A DNA stretch of 64,000 nucleotides, taken from assembly GCA_019916065.1 (NCBI GenBank), contig CM034241.1, positions 9,275,223 to 9,339,222 of the forward strand. Direction: 5' to 3'. Below are positions 49,047 to 60,210 of the stretch, piece after piece. Positions within the stretch are counted from its first letter, which is position 1. Each line of letters opens with the position of its first letter. This stretch comes from Vitellaria paradoxa. Its lineage: Eukaryota > Streptophyta > Magnoliopsida > Ericales > Sapotaceae. Below the pieces are notes generated by a model. The model was given only the letters and a program-made list of their open reading frames with translations. It was not told the DNA's origin and ran no database searches. Both the position numbers and the translations under genes were made by a program.

Positions 49047-51912
49047 CACCTGACACATGTCAGTATTGACAAGGACAACAGATTTGTATAATATTTTATA
49101 TCGTTAAAACATAACCATTAAATAGATTATAAAATATATTAAGGCAGCGTTAGATTTGTTAAAACTGTTTTCAAAAAAAAAAAAAAAAAAGATTTGTTAA
49201 AACCAACAAAAAAAAAAAAAATTTCCAAAAATTTCTAAAACTCACGACACATTTTGACCACTTTCGTATTTCGTGAAATCGCTATAAATTTTTATATATA
49301 TTTATATATTTTAACAAATTTTTATAAATTTCAATACTTTTTTACAAGCTTTAATAATTTTTTCATAAACTTTAATAATTTTTTAACAAATTTCAACAAA
49401 TCTGGTATAATTCTGTGGGAACAGATCTAAAAAATCGTTCCCATTATTTCTCTCTCTAAAAAAATCATTTCTCTCTCTAAATTTTTCACGCAGAAATCAA
49501 AAAATTCAACAATTTTAAAAAAATTTTTTGACATAAATACGTAAGAATGGTTATAAAAAACTGTTCTACGGTTTCTCTTTCTAACTTTTTATCATAAAAA
49601 TCTAAAAATTACACTATTCATCTTCAAAAAATATAATTTGGTTAGAAATACCAAACGTAAAAAGTTACCCATACCATTTTTTTTTTGGTTGTTTTTGACC
49701 ACTTCAAGCGCAATCCAATTAACGTTGTAAAGTTTCACAGAGCTTTTTTTATATTTATATTTTTATTTATGTAAATTTTAGTTAATCAATAAAATTGATC
49801 AAATAAATTTTAAATATGTTATAAAATATATTCAATAAAGTTGTCTAGTTTCACAAAATAGTTGGTGAGTTTTTTCTTAAATTTGTACTAGAAATTACCT
49901 ATGTCTAAAGACGCGAAAACATAATTTGACTAATAAAAAATTTAAAAAAATAAATAAAATAATTTTTAAAAAAGTTTAAAAGAAAATTTTGTACAGAAGT
50001 CAAATATATTTGGGGATATTATTAAGATATCATATTTTTTTGTCACAGACAATGGTTTGAAATTTAAAACCAAAATTGGGAGAAAGTTTGAAATTTGAAC
50101 TAGGCCTTTATACAGCAAAATTCTCTCTCTGCAATAAATCTCAGTCACTGATGGTTATATAACAAAATCTTCGCTCTTAATTTGGAAGTATATGTCAAAT
50201 CATTGAGTTGTATAGTCGTATAAATTTTTTATTTGTATGAATTTTAGTGAGCCGATAGAATTAATCAAAAATTGAGTATTAAAAATTTTTATTTTCCAAT
50301 CTTAAAAATTAAGCTAGAATATATATATTAAATCTCAAATAGAATGTATATTAAATCTCAAACATATCTAATTAGCCTGATTTTTTTTATTTCAAAATAT
50401 TTGTCAATTTCAACATACACTTTTAAATTTTTTAACTATTGATTCATTTTGCGAAATTTACTTGAGTTAAAAGTATAAATATCAACCATAAAAAAAAGTT
50501 CTAATATTTTTAAACTTTATTAAAATAATTTTTAATTAACTTTACAAAATAACTCAAATTAAATTATTATCATCATCAATGTAAAGTTAGTTTTCAAATA
50601 GAATATAAATTTTAATAAAAATTTAATAATTTAATTTGAGTGGTCATATGACTTGTATACCATAATTAATTACATATCACAACTTTAACGACTTTATAGG
50701 CGAAAAAAAAAAAAAAGTGAAGTTATAATCATTTATCAATATGGACAAAAAAAATGTAAAGGTTTTATGATTGAGAAGTGCTGAGATATTTAATTTAAAA
50801 ATTTATTAAAAAAATGGAGAATATTAGAGTATACCATGATTGATAATTAGAATTAGTAAGGAAAATCATTCTTTTTAGAATATAAGATGGTAGGGAAAAA
50901 ATTTAAATAATGGGGTCATAACCATCATCAGTACCATAATTGCTATAAATTCCTTATATATGTAGTTAAAAAGAAGGTTAATTGACTTTATACTCCTATG
51001 CTAATAGCGAAAATTATGATCACCCATGAAACACTAAAAATTTATTTTTATACTCATCGTATTTTAATACTATAGTAAAATAATAAGCGATGCTAAATTT
51101 TTGAGTGAAAATATAAAAATATTCATTCAAAATTAATTAGGATCACAAGATGTAAATGTAAGAAACGTGAAGAAAATAAGATGCAAAAATATTTATTTTT
51201 AAGTTATTAAAAGTAAAAATTGTTATATTTTACGAATTTTTTAATATTTTTAATTTAGCTCAAAATATAAGGTGTGTAAATATAATTTTTTTTAAAACTC
51301 AAAGGGTACTAATAATTTTCACCTTCAATTTATGAGTATAAAAATAATCAAATTTTAAAAAATCTAAGAAGATGTTTGTTTTGAGAGTAATGAAAAATAA
51401 ATTTTACTAAGGAAAATTTTATCCTCCATTACATTGATTTGGATGAGATGGTAATAATTATTCTGGGATAACAATTATCCGATATAGGGGTAAAATTTTA
51501 TTATAGGGGGAGGTCAGTAACAGAGAGTAATAGAAAATTTTTATCATTTTCTCATTACTGTGTAAAATATTTCTTTATACCCCTATAAAACCCTAGACAA
51601 CATTCTCTCAAATTACATTATCATCTCTTAAAAAATAGTTTATTAAAATTAATAATTTATTTAAATAAACTAAAGTTCGTTGTTTTATTAAATTATTTTA
51701 TCAAAATAAAAATAATTTTTGATGAATAATGATTACTATTGAAATATTAAAATATGATAAAATTATGTTTTATAATTAATATTTTATTTAAAATTACATA
51801 TTTTTATTAAAATTAATTATTATTAAAATAACAATTATTGCGATGATTTATTTTATTATAATATTTTATTGAAATTAAATATTAACTATTACCCATTGAT
51901 TAATTTATCCTT

Positions 51913-52088
51913 GGCTTTGTTTGGAGCTCTCCAAAAATAAAATAAAATAAAATAAAATCTTACAAATCTCTACAAACATGAATTATGAGACAGTAAAATT
52001 TAAAATTTTCACTCACTGCACAAATTACGAGATATTTACTTTTACAATTTTATACTATTTTATATAATTTTATACAACTCTAAACACA
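51913..52088 (+). mobile_element. MITE family B, copy 2
   Basis: About 176 bp starting GGCTTTGTTTGGAGCTC and ending ACAACTCTAAACACACT. It contains ATGAATTATGAGACAG and TTTTCACTCACTGCACAAA, which match 23212-23382 in reverse orientation. Non-coding. Confidence 0.7.
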
Positions 52089-52907
52089 CTTATTCCAAAC
52101 ATAATTAACTTTTATCCTGTCAAAATTTTTAGTTTCCAAACATAATATAATTATCACTCGGTAATATTTATTTTCTCATTCCAAATATAAGTATTATAAA
52201 TTTGTTATCTCAGTAATCATTATCTGGGTATCAATTACTCCCGTAATTTTTTATCCTTAAAATTTTTAGCTTGTAACAAACATATCCTATATATGAATAT
52301 TTGGTTCCACTATTAAAATTTTACGTACTATAATTATTATTATTTTAATATGCATATATCTATATAATTAAACACGTTTTTTAATTTGACATTTATCCTA
52401 ATCATTACTAAAGTTTCGCTACGTCATCACTTATTATATATGTATATAATAAAACACATCATTTGAATTTAAAATTTGAAAATTTATAAAATTATAAACA
52501 CTTATATTATATATATTATATTTTGTAAAATTATATAAATTATATTTTATTTATATTATATATTATTATTAAATAATGTATGGATACAGACAAAGTTAAC
52601 TAAATTTTTTATTTAAAAATATATTTAAATTTTAAACTTTTAAAAATTTTATTAAAAATAAACATTTAAATTAAAATTTCAATTTTAATGTGTCTAAAAT
52701 TTAAATTTTAAATACATACATTTTTATATTATATGACATTTATATAGTAAGAAAGTTTAAAATTTTAAATTTGAAATATTTTCAACTATTGAATTTGTTT
52801 AATTATCAGGATTATTTTTCGTTTTCCCTCAATCTTCTAATATTTTTTAATACTTTTATGTAAAAGATTTTAAATTAATGTTTTAAAAAATGTGATAATA
52901 TTTGCAA

Positions 52908-53597
52908 TGTTAGATTTAGTAATGCGTAATTGTATATAATTAGTATTCCTTATTTTATGTCTTTCCTTATTTTATGTCATTCCTTATTTTGTATGTCTTA
53001 TCATAATTAGGATTACTATCTCCTATCAGAATTAGGATTATTGTCCTCTTATATAATGGATCTTGTAATTTTGTATTCATACACAGAAATCAATATTAAT
53101 ACATAATTCTTTTTTTCTTCTTTTATTCTACCATGATATCAGAGCAGAGGCTCTAATTTTTTTTTCTTTTCTTCGTCGGCCATTATTTTTCGGCGAGATC
53201 TTGCGTTGGTATATATCATCAGTAGAGTTAAAGAAGCCTTGATTTTTTGCTTTTGTATTACTCTTCTGGTGAATATTCCAACATCTATATACATCATCGG
53301 ATTCGTCTCTCATAAACAAACCCAATGCTACCAAACAGAACCGGTGATCTGCTTCCACGCGCTTTCACGCGCCGCCTGAAAATTGTGGGTGATTTCATGC
53401 GGATTCACGTGCCGCTGGTCTGCACATTCGCCTCGCTGACGTCATCTCGACGAATTACGGTGCGTCGCGCGAACTGTTCATTGGTGCACCTGCCGTACTG
53501 GATCGCGCTCACCCCAGCGAATCGCGATCTGCCACGTACCTGTTGCTAGATTTAGTAATGTGTAATTGTATACAATTACACATTACTAAATCTAACA
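52908..53597 (+). mobile_element. truncated Copia-type element ending in a U3 palindrome, with TGCAA target duplication
   Basis: A 5' LTR (52908 to about 53133) starts TGTTAGATTTAGTAATG and ends TTTATTCTACCA. A primer site TGATATCAGAGCAGAGG follows. The interior is about 400 bp and unusually GC-rich in its right half (53325-53549). The right end (53544-53597) is a palindrome of two 27-nt arms with one mismatch, each arm equal to the first 27 nt of the LTR. TGCAA lies directly outside both ends (52903-52907 and 53598-53602). The inserted DNA therefore has an LTR U3 tip at both ends and no 3' LTR. The 53325-53549 open frame has no recognisable domain. Confidence 0.82.
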
Positions 53598-53602
53598 TGC
53601 AA

Positions 53603-54725
53603 TAAACGATAAAATTTCATACCTTAATTTATTTTTATTAATGATTTTTATTTTTACACTTTTTTACATAAATTTATTTTTTATAAATTTAAATTATTTA
53701 CACGTTAAATCACACGGATAACAATGCTAGTATATATATATATATCGTTAGATATTTTGACTCTACTTAACATTTCTGATGTCGTCTGATGTTCAAGTCT
53801 CATCTTGGAGGCGAAATTTTCAATGAAATGACAGGGATTAAATTGGTTTAAAACTGCATAGAAATTTGCCCTTTCCATGTAATTTCAAGGAAAATATCTT
53901 TGCTACAATCGGACGGTCACGGCATCCAATTAATTAATGCAAGTATGCCGAATGGATCTTATGCACAGAACTAGGCTTCCTACATATCCTATAAGAAATT
54001 TGCTTGGACACGATAGTTCTTATCGAAGACAGTCGATTCCTTTGGACTAATTGCACATGTAATGTGATGTGCCTATATTTTGGGGTATGGACACGTGCAC
54101 CAATTAGAAAAGCCCACGACACCATTTTCTTTACTTTGTTACGATTTTTTTTTTTTATAATCGGGGACTAATCCCCAATTTTCCTCAATTTTCTTATTTA
54201 GATAAAGAAAATATAAAATTTGAGCTAATTCTAGAATTCCTTACCAAAATTGATAATTTGTGAATCTATAACTGTGACGTAAATCTCGATATTGAAATTC
54301 CAAGGATCTCATATGCCCATTGGAACCCAATTTGGTATCAATAATCCCGATTTGTGGGGTTTGGCAGAAACCAGCCCGATCTTGACAACTTGGTAGGTTA
54401 GTGCGAGCGATCGGCTTGGGAGGTCAGCTTGGCTCCTTGGAATATTTTTCCCTTTGTAAAGGGGTATTTCTGTTGTTTCACTCAAGCTCAGAAAATTCCC
54501 TTATCAGTATGTAAAGGAGAAATCTCATAAATCATAGATCTAATAATGAACTAAACTCATACTGAATTATTAGATAAAAACCACAAATATGGCTAATGGC
54601 CCCAAAGATTTTTATCTGTAAACAAGATTGAAGTTATGTGATTCTAGAGATAGAAAAAGAAGCTAATCAACTGATCTTGTCCTGAATCTGCTTGGGGAAA
54701 ATCTCATTGGATGGCTGGATATGTA
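53603..54725. other. intergenic DNA
   Basis: No gene recognised. The minus-strand frame at 53934-54125 has no familiar content. Base composition is a little less AT-rich around 54300-54450. Confidence 0.55.
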
Positions 54726-55090
54726 GGCTCTGTTTGGAGTAAGAAAAAATAAGATAAATTGAGATAAAATGTAGTTTAGAGTTAATTTTAGCGCCTTTTT
54801 TTTTCTGAAAAGTAGCAAATCTTGGGAACGATTTTCCAAATCTGTTCTCACAGATTCAAAAAAAGTCACAAAAAATAGCGATAATAGTACTCGTTTGAAA
54901 ACTTTCGACACAAAGAATATGATTGTATAAAAAATTTACACATTCAGTTAACCTACTTTCAGATTTTTTTTATTCTTTTAGCGAAATATTGAAATTTTTT
55001 GAAATTAGTGATGACGGAAAAATTAGAGATAGAGGGGTTATTAGAGATTTATAAAATTTTATGGAGAATTTTAGTGTGTCAAACCGGCCC
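54726..55090 (+). mobile_element. MITE family C, copy 2
   Basis: About 365 bp with ends GGCTCTGTTTGGAGTAAG and, on the other strand, TGGGCCGGTTTGACACAC. It holds GGGAACGATTTTCC and GTACTCGTTTGAAAACTTTC, matching 43263-43627 in reverse orientation and, at its ends, 45583-45760. Confidence 0.68.
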
Positions 55091-56127
55091 ATAGTTGGAA
55101 ACAGAAAAGAAGCTCTATCGAGTGAGAGACAATGAGCAGCAAAAGTTAAAAAGGAAAAAGTAAGTTAAGGATAAATCTATCCAATTAATTAAATTCAAAT
55201 GAATTTTTACTAAATTTTATCAATTTAAGTTTAATTTGAAATTGTACAAAAATTTTAAAAATTTTGATATTCAAATGAAATGGAATCTAATTCATTACAT
55301 ATTATTTTTATTCCACATAAAAATTTAATGACAATTTCTACTAAATAAAATTAAATTCTATCAATTTTTAGAATCCTAAACAAAATGTTAGGGCTTTTAC
55401 AAAGTTGTGGGGCGCTCTTATTTCGACAATATTGTGGATAAAGAGATCAAGTTCCAAGCCCAGTTCAATGTGGCTCAGGCAGAAGAGATTCTTCTCAGAA
55501 TCTTTCATGCAAATACAAAGGTCATATTACGTGGCAACTCATATACTTTTACTAATTACTAAAATACATTTGAAATTGAAATCAAACAACAATGGCCATT
55601 TTTTTGGTCCTTTCGATAATTTATAATGTGTCTGTAATTTTTGATAATTTTGAAAGTTTCCGTAAGTTTTTCAAACAAAAGTGGATTTGTATTGCCAAGA
55701 AACTATCATGATTATTTTTTTAATTTACTTGTTTAAAAAGTGAATTTGTAAAAAATTAAAATTTGATTTATCCTCATAAATTTTTCTTTATTTTTTCTAA
55801 TCTTTTAAGCTTATATTTATATATTTATTTTTAAATCAAACTAAATAACCCAATGTGTCTATCTGCTGATGTATTTATTCTACATTATTTATTTATTATT
55901 ATAAGATATTCTTTTATATAATTGCAAAACAAATAAATAAATATGTGACATAATAATATTAAAATAAATGACTGAGTTAGGTTTTAGCAAAGCAAATGGA
56001 ATTGTTTTTAATTTTTTTTGGTGAATCATGAGAATTATGTTATTTTAATATTTTTTGGGTAGATTAAAATATGGGAAATATTATGTAAATTCATTGATTT
56101 CATTTTCAAATGTATTTATGATATTTG
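55091..56127. other. AT-rich intergenic DNA
   Basis: Nothing recognisable. The plus-strand frame at 55405-55626 lacks familiar motifs. Confidence 0.55.
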
Positions 56128-56492
56128 GAGAGCGCTTGGTGTAACGAAAAATAGCAAAAAAAAAAATATGATTTAAATAATTTTTTAACGTTTGCACGTA
56201 GCTAGTAAATCATGTTTTTTAGAGATTAGTAGTGAAATGTTTTGAGTTTTACGTCAGAATTTTGGAGAGAAAAACTGTCTAAACATTTTTTATTGTTTTT
56301 TTAGGTCCATCGGAACAATTTTATTTCCGAATTTATTGAAAGATGTACAAAATTTTTAGGATTAGTAGAAAAGTTATTAGAATTTGTGACATGTTATTGA
56401 AGTTTGTAAAAAGTTGTTGAGAAGTACAATTAGAGAATTTTTAAAGATTTTTAAAAATTTTCAACGATTTTTATTACACCCAGCTGGCCTTT
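56128..56492. mobile_element. MITE family D, copy 2
   Basis: About 365 bp, left end GAGAGCGCTTGGTGTAACG and right end CACCCAGCTGGCCTTT. The interior (AACGAAAAATAGCAAAAAAA, TTTTTTAACGTTT, AAATCATG) matches 38596-39003 in the same orientation. No clear TAA duplication remains. Confidence 0.65.
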
Positions 56493-56889
56493 AGTAAAAA
56501 AAAAATTTATGAGTTTTTATATAATACGAGACTAAGGGCCTGTTTAGCTCATTAAAAAATAAAAAAATCCTTTTTTATCTAAATTTTTAAATTTTTTTCA
56601 CCAAATAGAAATTAATATTTAATTAATTTTTTTAACTTTTATTAATTTTTACAAATTTTTATTAAAGACTTATTAAACACTAAACTGCCACGTTTCACTT
56701 ATATTAGTGAAAAAAAAAAAAAAAAAATCGGAAGGTGCTGTTGGGTCTAACTGGTCAATTCGAGGCCGGGGTTGGGTCAACCTGGTTCTCTGGAGGATTG
56801 CGTGTTGGGAAATCTCAATCTCAATCCCTTCTCAAGAATGGAACAGACGAACTGAATATATAATAGCGGAATTGTATCTTTTGTTGGGT

Positions 56890-57054
56890 TAAAAACTGCT
56901 TTGATATTTATTTTGTAAATCCTTTGATTCAGACTCATATATATACATACATACATTTATCTTCGTCTTTGTAATCATCAGCGAAAAAGGGGGTGAGAAG
57001 GAAAAAAATATCAAAAGCTCCACAGACATTGCAACGAAGAGCGAACAATAGAAG
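56890..57054 (+). other. probable 5' UTR exon of the FYVE/Ysc84 gene
   Basis: The sequence up to 57054 ends GAACAATAGAAG and is followed by a perfect plant donor, GTAAGT (57055-57060). A matching acceptor, CACATTACAG, ends at 59083, 44 bp before the start codon at 59128. Exon start is a guess; a TATA-like run near 56936-56944 is possible. Confidence 0.5.
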
Positions 57055-59083
57055 GTAAGTCGGGTAGTTCTCTCCCCTGGAATCATTCTTTCTCTGCAAT
57101 TCCTTCCCTGGATGGACTTTAATTTCTTGTATTGTTAGTCATTTTTGTCTTCATTGAAGATAACCCTCGAAGGAACGTAACCGCGCATAAACCCTAAAAG
57201 TCGAAGGCAGAAAGCTTTTAATTTGCATCTGATTTTTGAATAATTGCCTGAAATTTTGCATTTTTAACCCAAAATCTATTAGTTCTGAAGACGAGAGAAG
57301 CCAATTTTGGATTCCTTTTTGTGAAATTATTGACAAGGCACACACAATTAATTAAGTTGTTTACTTAATATATCAAATTATTGGAAATAGAAATAGGACT
57401 AGGGTTTGATTAGGTCTTAGCCGAGCTGAATACACACTTTGATAAATCAGCAACTTCGTAATCCCCATCCAACTTCGGAAAACTGTCTAAAACACTGGTG
57501 TGGTGCCTGTTAGTGGATCTCCAATGCTTAAGTTAGCAAAAGAGTTTAAAAAAATATTTTGGCAAAGTTTCAGTAAGGTAGATGAGTTGTACCCATGTTG
57601 CTATGAAGTGGTGGTTTAAATATAGAAGTGCCCTTACGTGGAATAGTTTGTATGCAGTTACACGTAACTGCATATAATGTGCTTTCTCTTCCTCAAATGG
57701 GGTGATGCCATCTGTATTGTAGATCCCGAGATTAGTTTTCTAGTTCGTTAGCCAACATGTTGTGGCAACATATTTATAAGTGTATATATTAGGACCACCA
57801 GGAAGGGGCTGTATGCATGGCTCGTGACATAAGCTGCTTTTAGCGGGAACAACTCTGCCCAAATGTTCAATAGGACTTCAGTTAGGCGAATAGGCTTGAT
57901 TGGGGATGTCCTTGCTCGGATGCCTCTGTTTGGATGTTAAGACCCGTTCGGGAGAATCCTTAATTGGTTACTCTCAATCGGATTAGGGTCAAGTCGGGTT
58001 AGTTCATTCGGGCTAATGTCAGGCATGATAATCTTCAGCTCAAGGCAGTGCGGAATATCCCCATACCACACTTGGATAAATTTGAGGAACTCTATGCTTC
58101 AAAATAGTAGACTTTTCCCAGTTTGTGCAGTGCTTTTGGAACTGGTTTTCATTTATGCAGAGTTCCCAAATTGGCAACAATTCAAGATAGGTGATTGTAT
58201 GTGTAATTGAATGCACAGGTGTACTTGCTAGTGTAACATTTCATTTGCAATCACTTTTTGTGTCTCTCCAGGGACATTTCTTAAAATGAAAATGTTTGGC
58301 TTATTTTGCACCAATTGACAAATTAAAAGGAAAAGGATTTTGGTATGTTATGTGTTGTTGATTTATCTGCAAATTTGTTTTCTTGTATACTTGTGGTGGG
58401 GTTCATTTGAAGTTCTCATATGATTGCATCTTAAGAAGCATGGACACTTCTGAGAAGGTGATGCATCGGTCTCATGTCTCGTGTCTAATACCTAGACTCA
58501 TCCGACACTTGAGAGAAGGATATATGCATAACTTACATGAAACATGTTGGAATTTTGAAAAAGAAAAATTGCAATCAAATAATAAGATAAAAATGATATA
58601 AATTAAATTTATTAATTCCTTATTATTTATTTAGCTATTTTTATTTTAGGAATATTAAGATCTAAAATTTCTAATTTGTTTGTGAATACAATCCTTTAAA
58701 ATAGATATAAGGCAAAAAATAAATGCATTTATAGTACAAAAATGAATAAGCATTAGTTTCTTCATGTACTTAAATAAAGTTATATATCTATTCATTAATG
58801 TTTCCCTGTTGTGTTGCGTCATGTCTTGATAATTTTAAAAATTGACGTGTCGTTGTATTCATGTTGTACCCATATTATGTGTTCGTATCCGTGCTTCTTC
58901 GCTTGCATTCAATCATGAGCACCATTTCATAAGTGGTTTAATGCCAAATTTTGCTTTACCATTCGCTACTTTTTCTTTATAGATCAAATGAGTGGGGGGA
59001 GCTAAATTTAACTGCTATTTTTTTCTCAGTTCATTTTGTTTGTGACAATTATTGTGACTGGGATCTCTGTTTTCACATTACAG
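57055..59083 (+). other. probable 5' UTR intron of the FYVE/Ysc84 gene
   Basis: Starts GTAAGT and ends ACAG. Non-coding, with short open frames lacking recognisable content (for example 58016-58210 and 58383-58601). Confidence 0.5.
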
Positions 59084-59127
59084 GGTTTCTGTTTGGTTTT
59101 AGTCAGTGGGTCCATGCAGCATAATTT

Positions 59128-60137
59128 ATGGAAAATTCCGAAGGAAGAGTTTCATATCCTTCATTTTCTAATGTAGAAGAGAACAACAAATTCCACTATC
59201 TGGATTATTACAGTGACACTGCTTGGGCCATACCAGATGGCAATAATAATTGTCCCTCAGGCTCAAGGTCCTCAAAACTGGAATATCCACTCCAACATCC
59301 CCTTGAATCTGAAGAATTTCTTGTTGGAGGATATGATTCTGGTGAAGATCATTGTAATTCTGGGAAACAAAGTGTACCTCCTCCAGAGGTGAACTTGAAA
59401 AATGTATTGGGTGGGATACTTGCAATTGTGACTGGGCGTAATAAAGGTTCAGGCATCAGTGAAGGTCAGGAATTCTCTAGTTCAGATGTTTCATTTCTCG
59501 GCTCTGCCAAGGATGGGGAAACTTTCCTGCACTCTTCCGTTTACATACCAAGTGCTCCGCCACTTCTTGAGGCAAATGGAATTAATTATAATGCTTACAA
59601 AGAGGTGTTGGAAGCTGAACCCCCCGAATGGCTTCCAGATAGTTCCACTACAGTTTGCATGCAGTGCAATGCTCCGTTCACTGCTCTCACCCGTGGCAGA
59701 CATCATTGTCGGTTCTGCGGAGGGATATTTTGTGGGGTATGCTCCAAGGGAAGGTGCTTGTTGCCTGTTAACTTTAGAGAGAGGAATCCACAAAGGGTGT
59801 GCGATACCTGCTATGATAGGCTTGATCCTTTACAAGGTGTACTTATCAACACCATTAGCAATGCTGTACAGGTTGCAAAGCATGATGTGATGGATTGGAC
59901 ATCCGCCAGAGGTTGGCTGAATCTACCAGTGGGTCTGTCCATGGAACATGAGATATATAAATCTTCTAATACATTGAGGAGTTATAGCCAGGTGCTGTTC
60001 ACATTCCTATTGAAGCTCTCTTTGAACAAGTGCATGCTTTATTTAGTCTAAACCATTTTAAGCTTCCAGCCATGCCATACCATAGACTCGTTGCTATTGG
60101 ATAAATTATTCCCGGCCAACCATTCCACATTGAAGCT

Positions 60138-60210
<73 letters not shown>

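Larger units (their letters stand above)
48973..52907. other. upstream flank of the GDSL gene and AT-rich intergenic DNA
   Basis: No gene is visible. Contains (TA)n runs, many A/T-runs and one family B MITE (51913-52088). The GDSL promoter must be at the left edge. Confidence 0.6.

Noticed and set aside
53128..53358. Minus-strand 76-codon frame
   Set aside because: Lies in the leader of an LTR element; no motif, and on the strand opposite to the element.
59459..59890. 143-codon plus-strand frame overlapping the FYVE gene
   Set aside because: Different frame inside exon 1; the FYVE frame has all zinc ligands and correct splicing.
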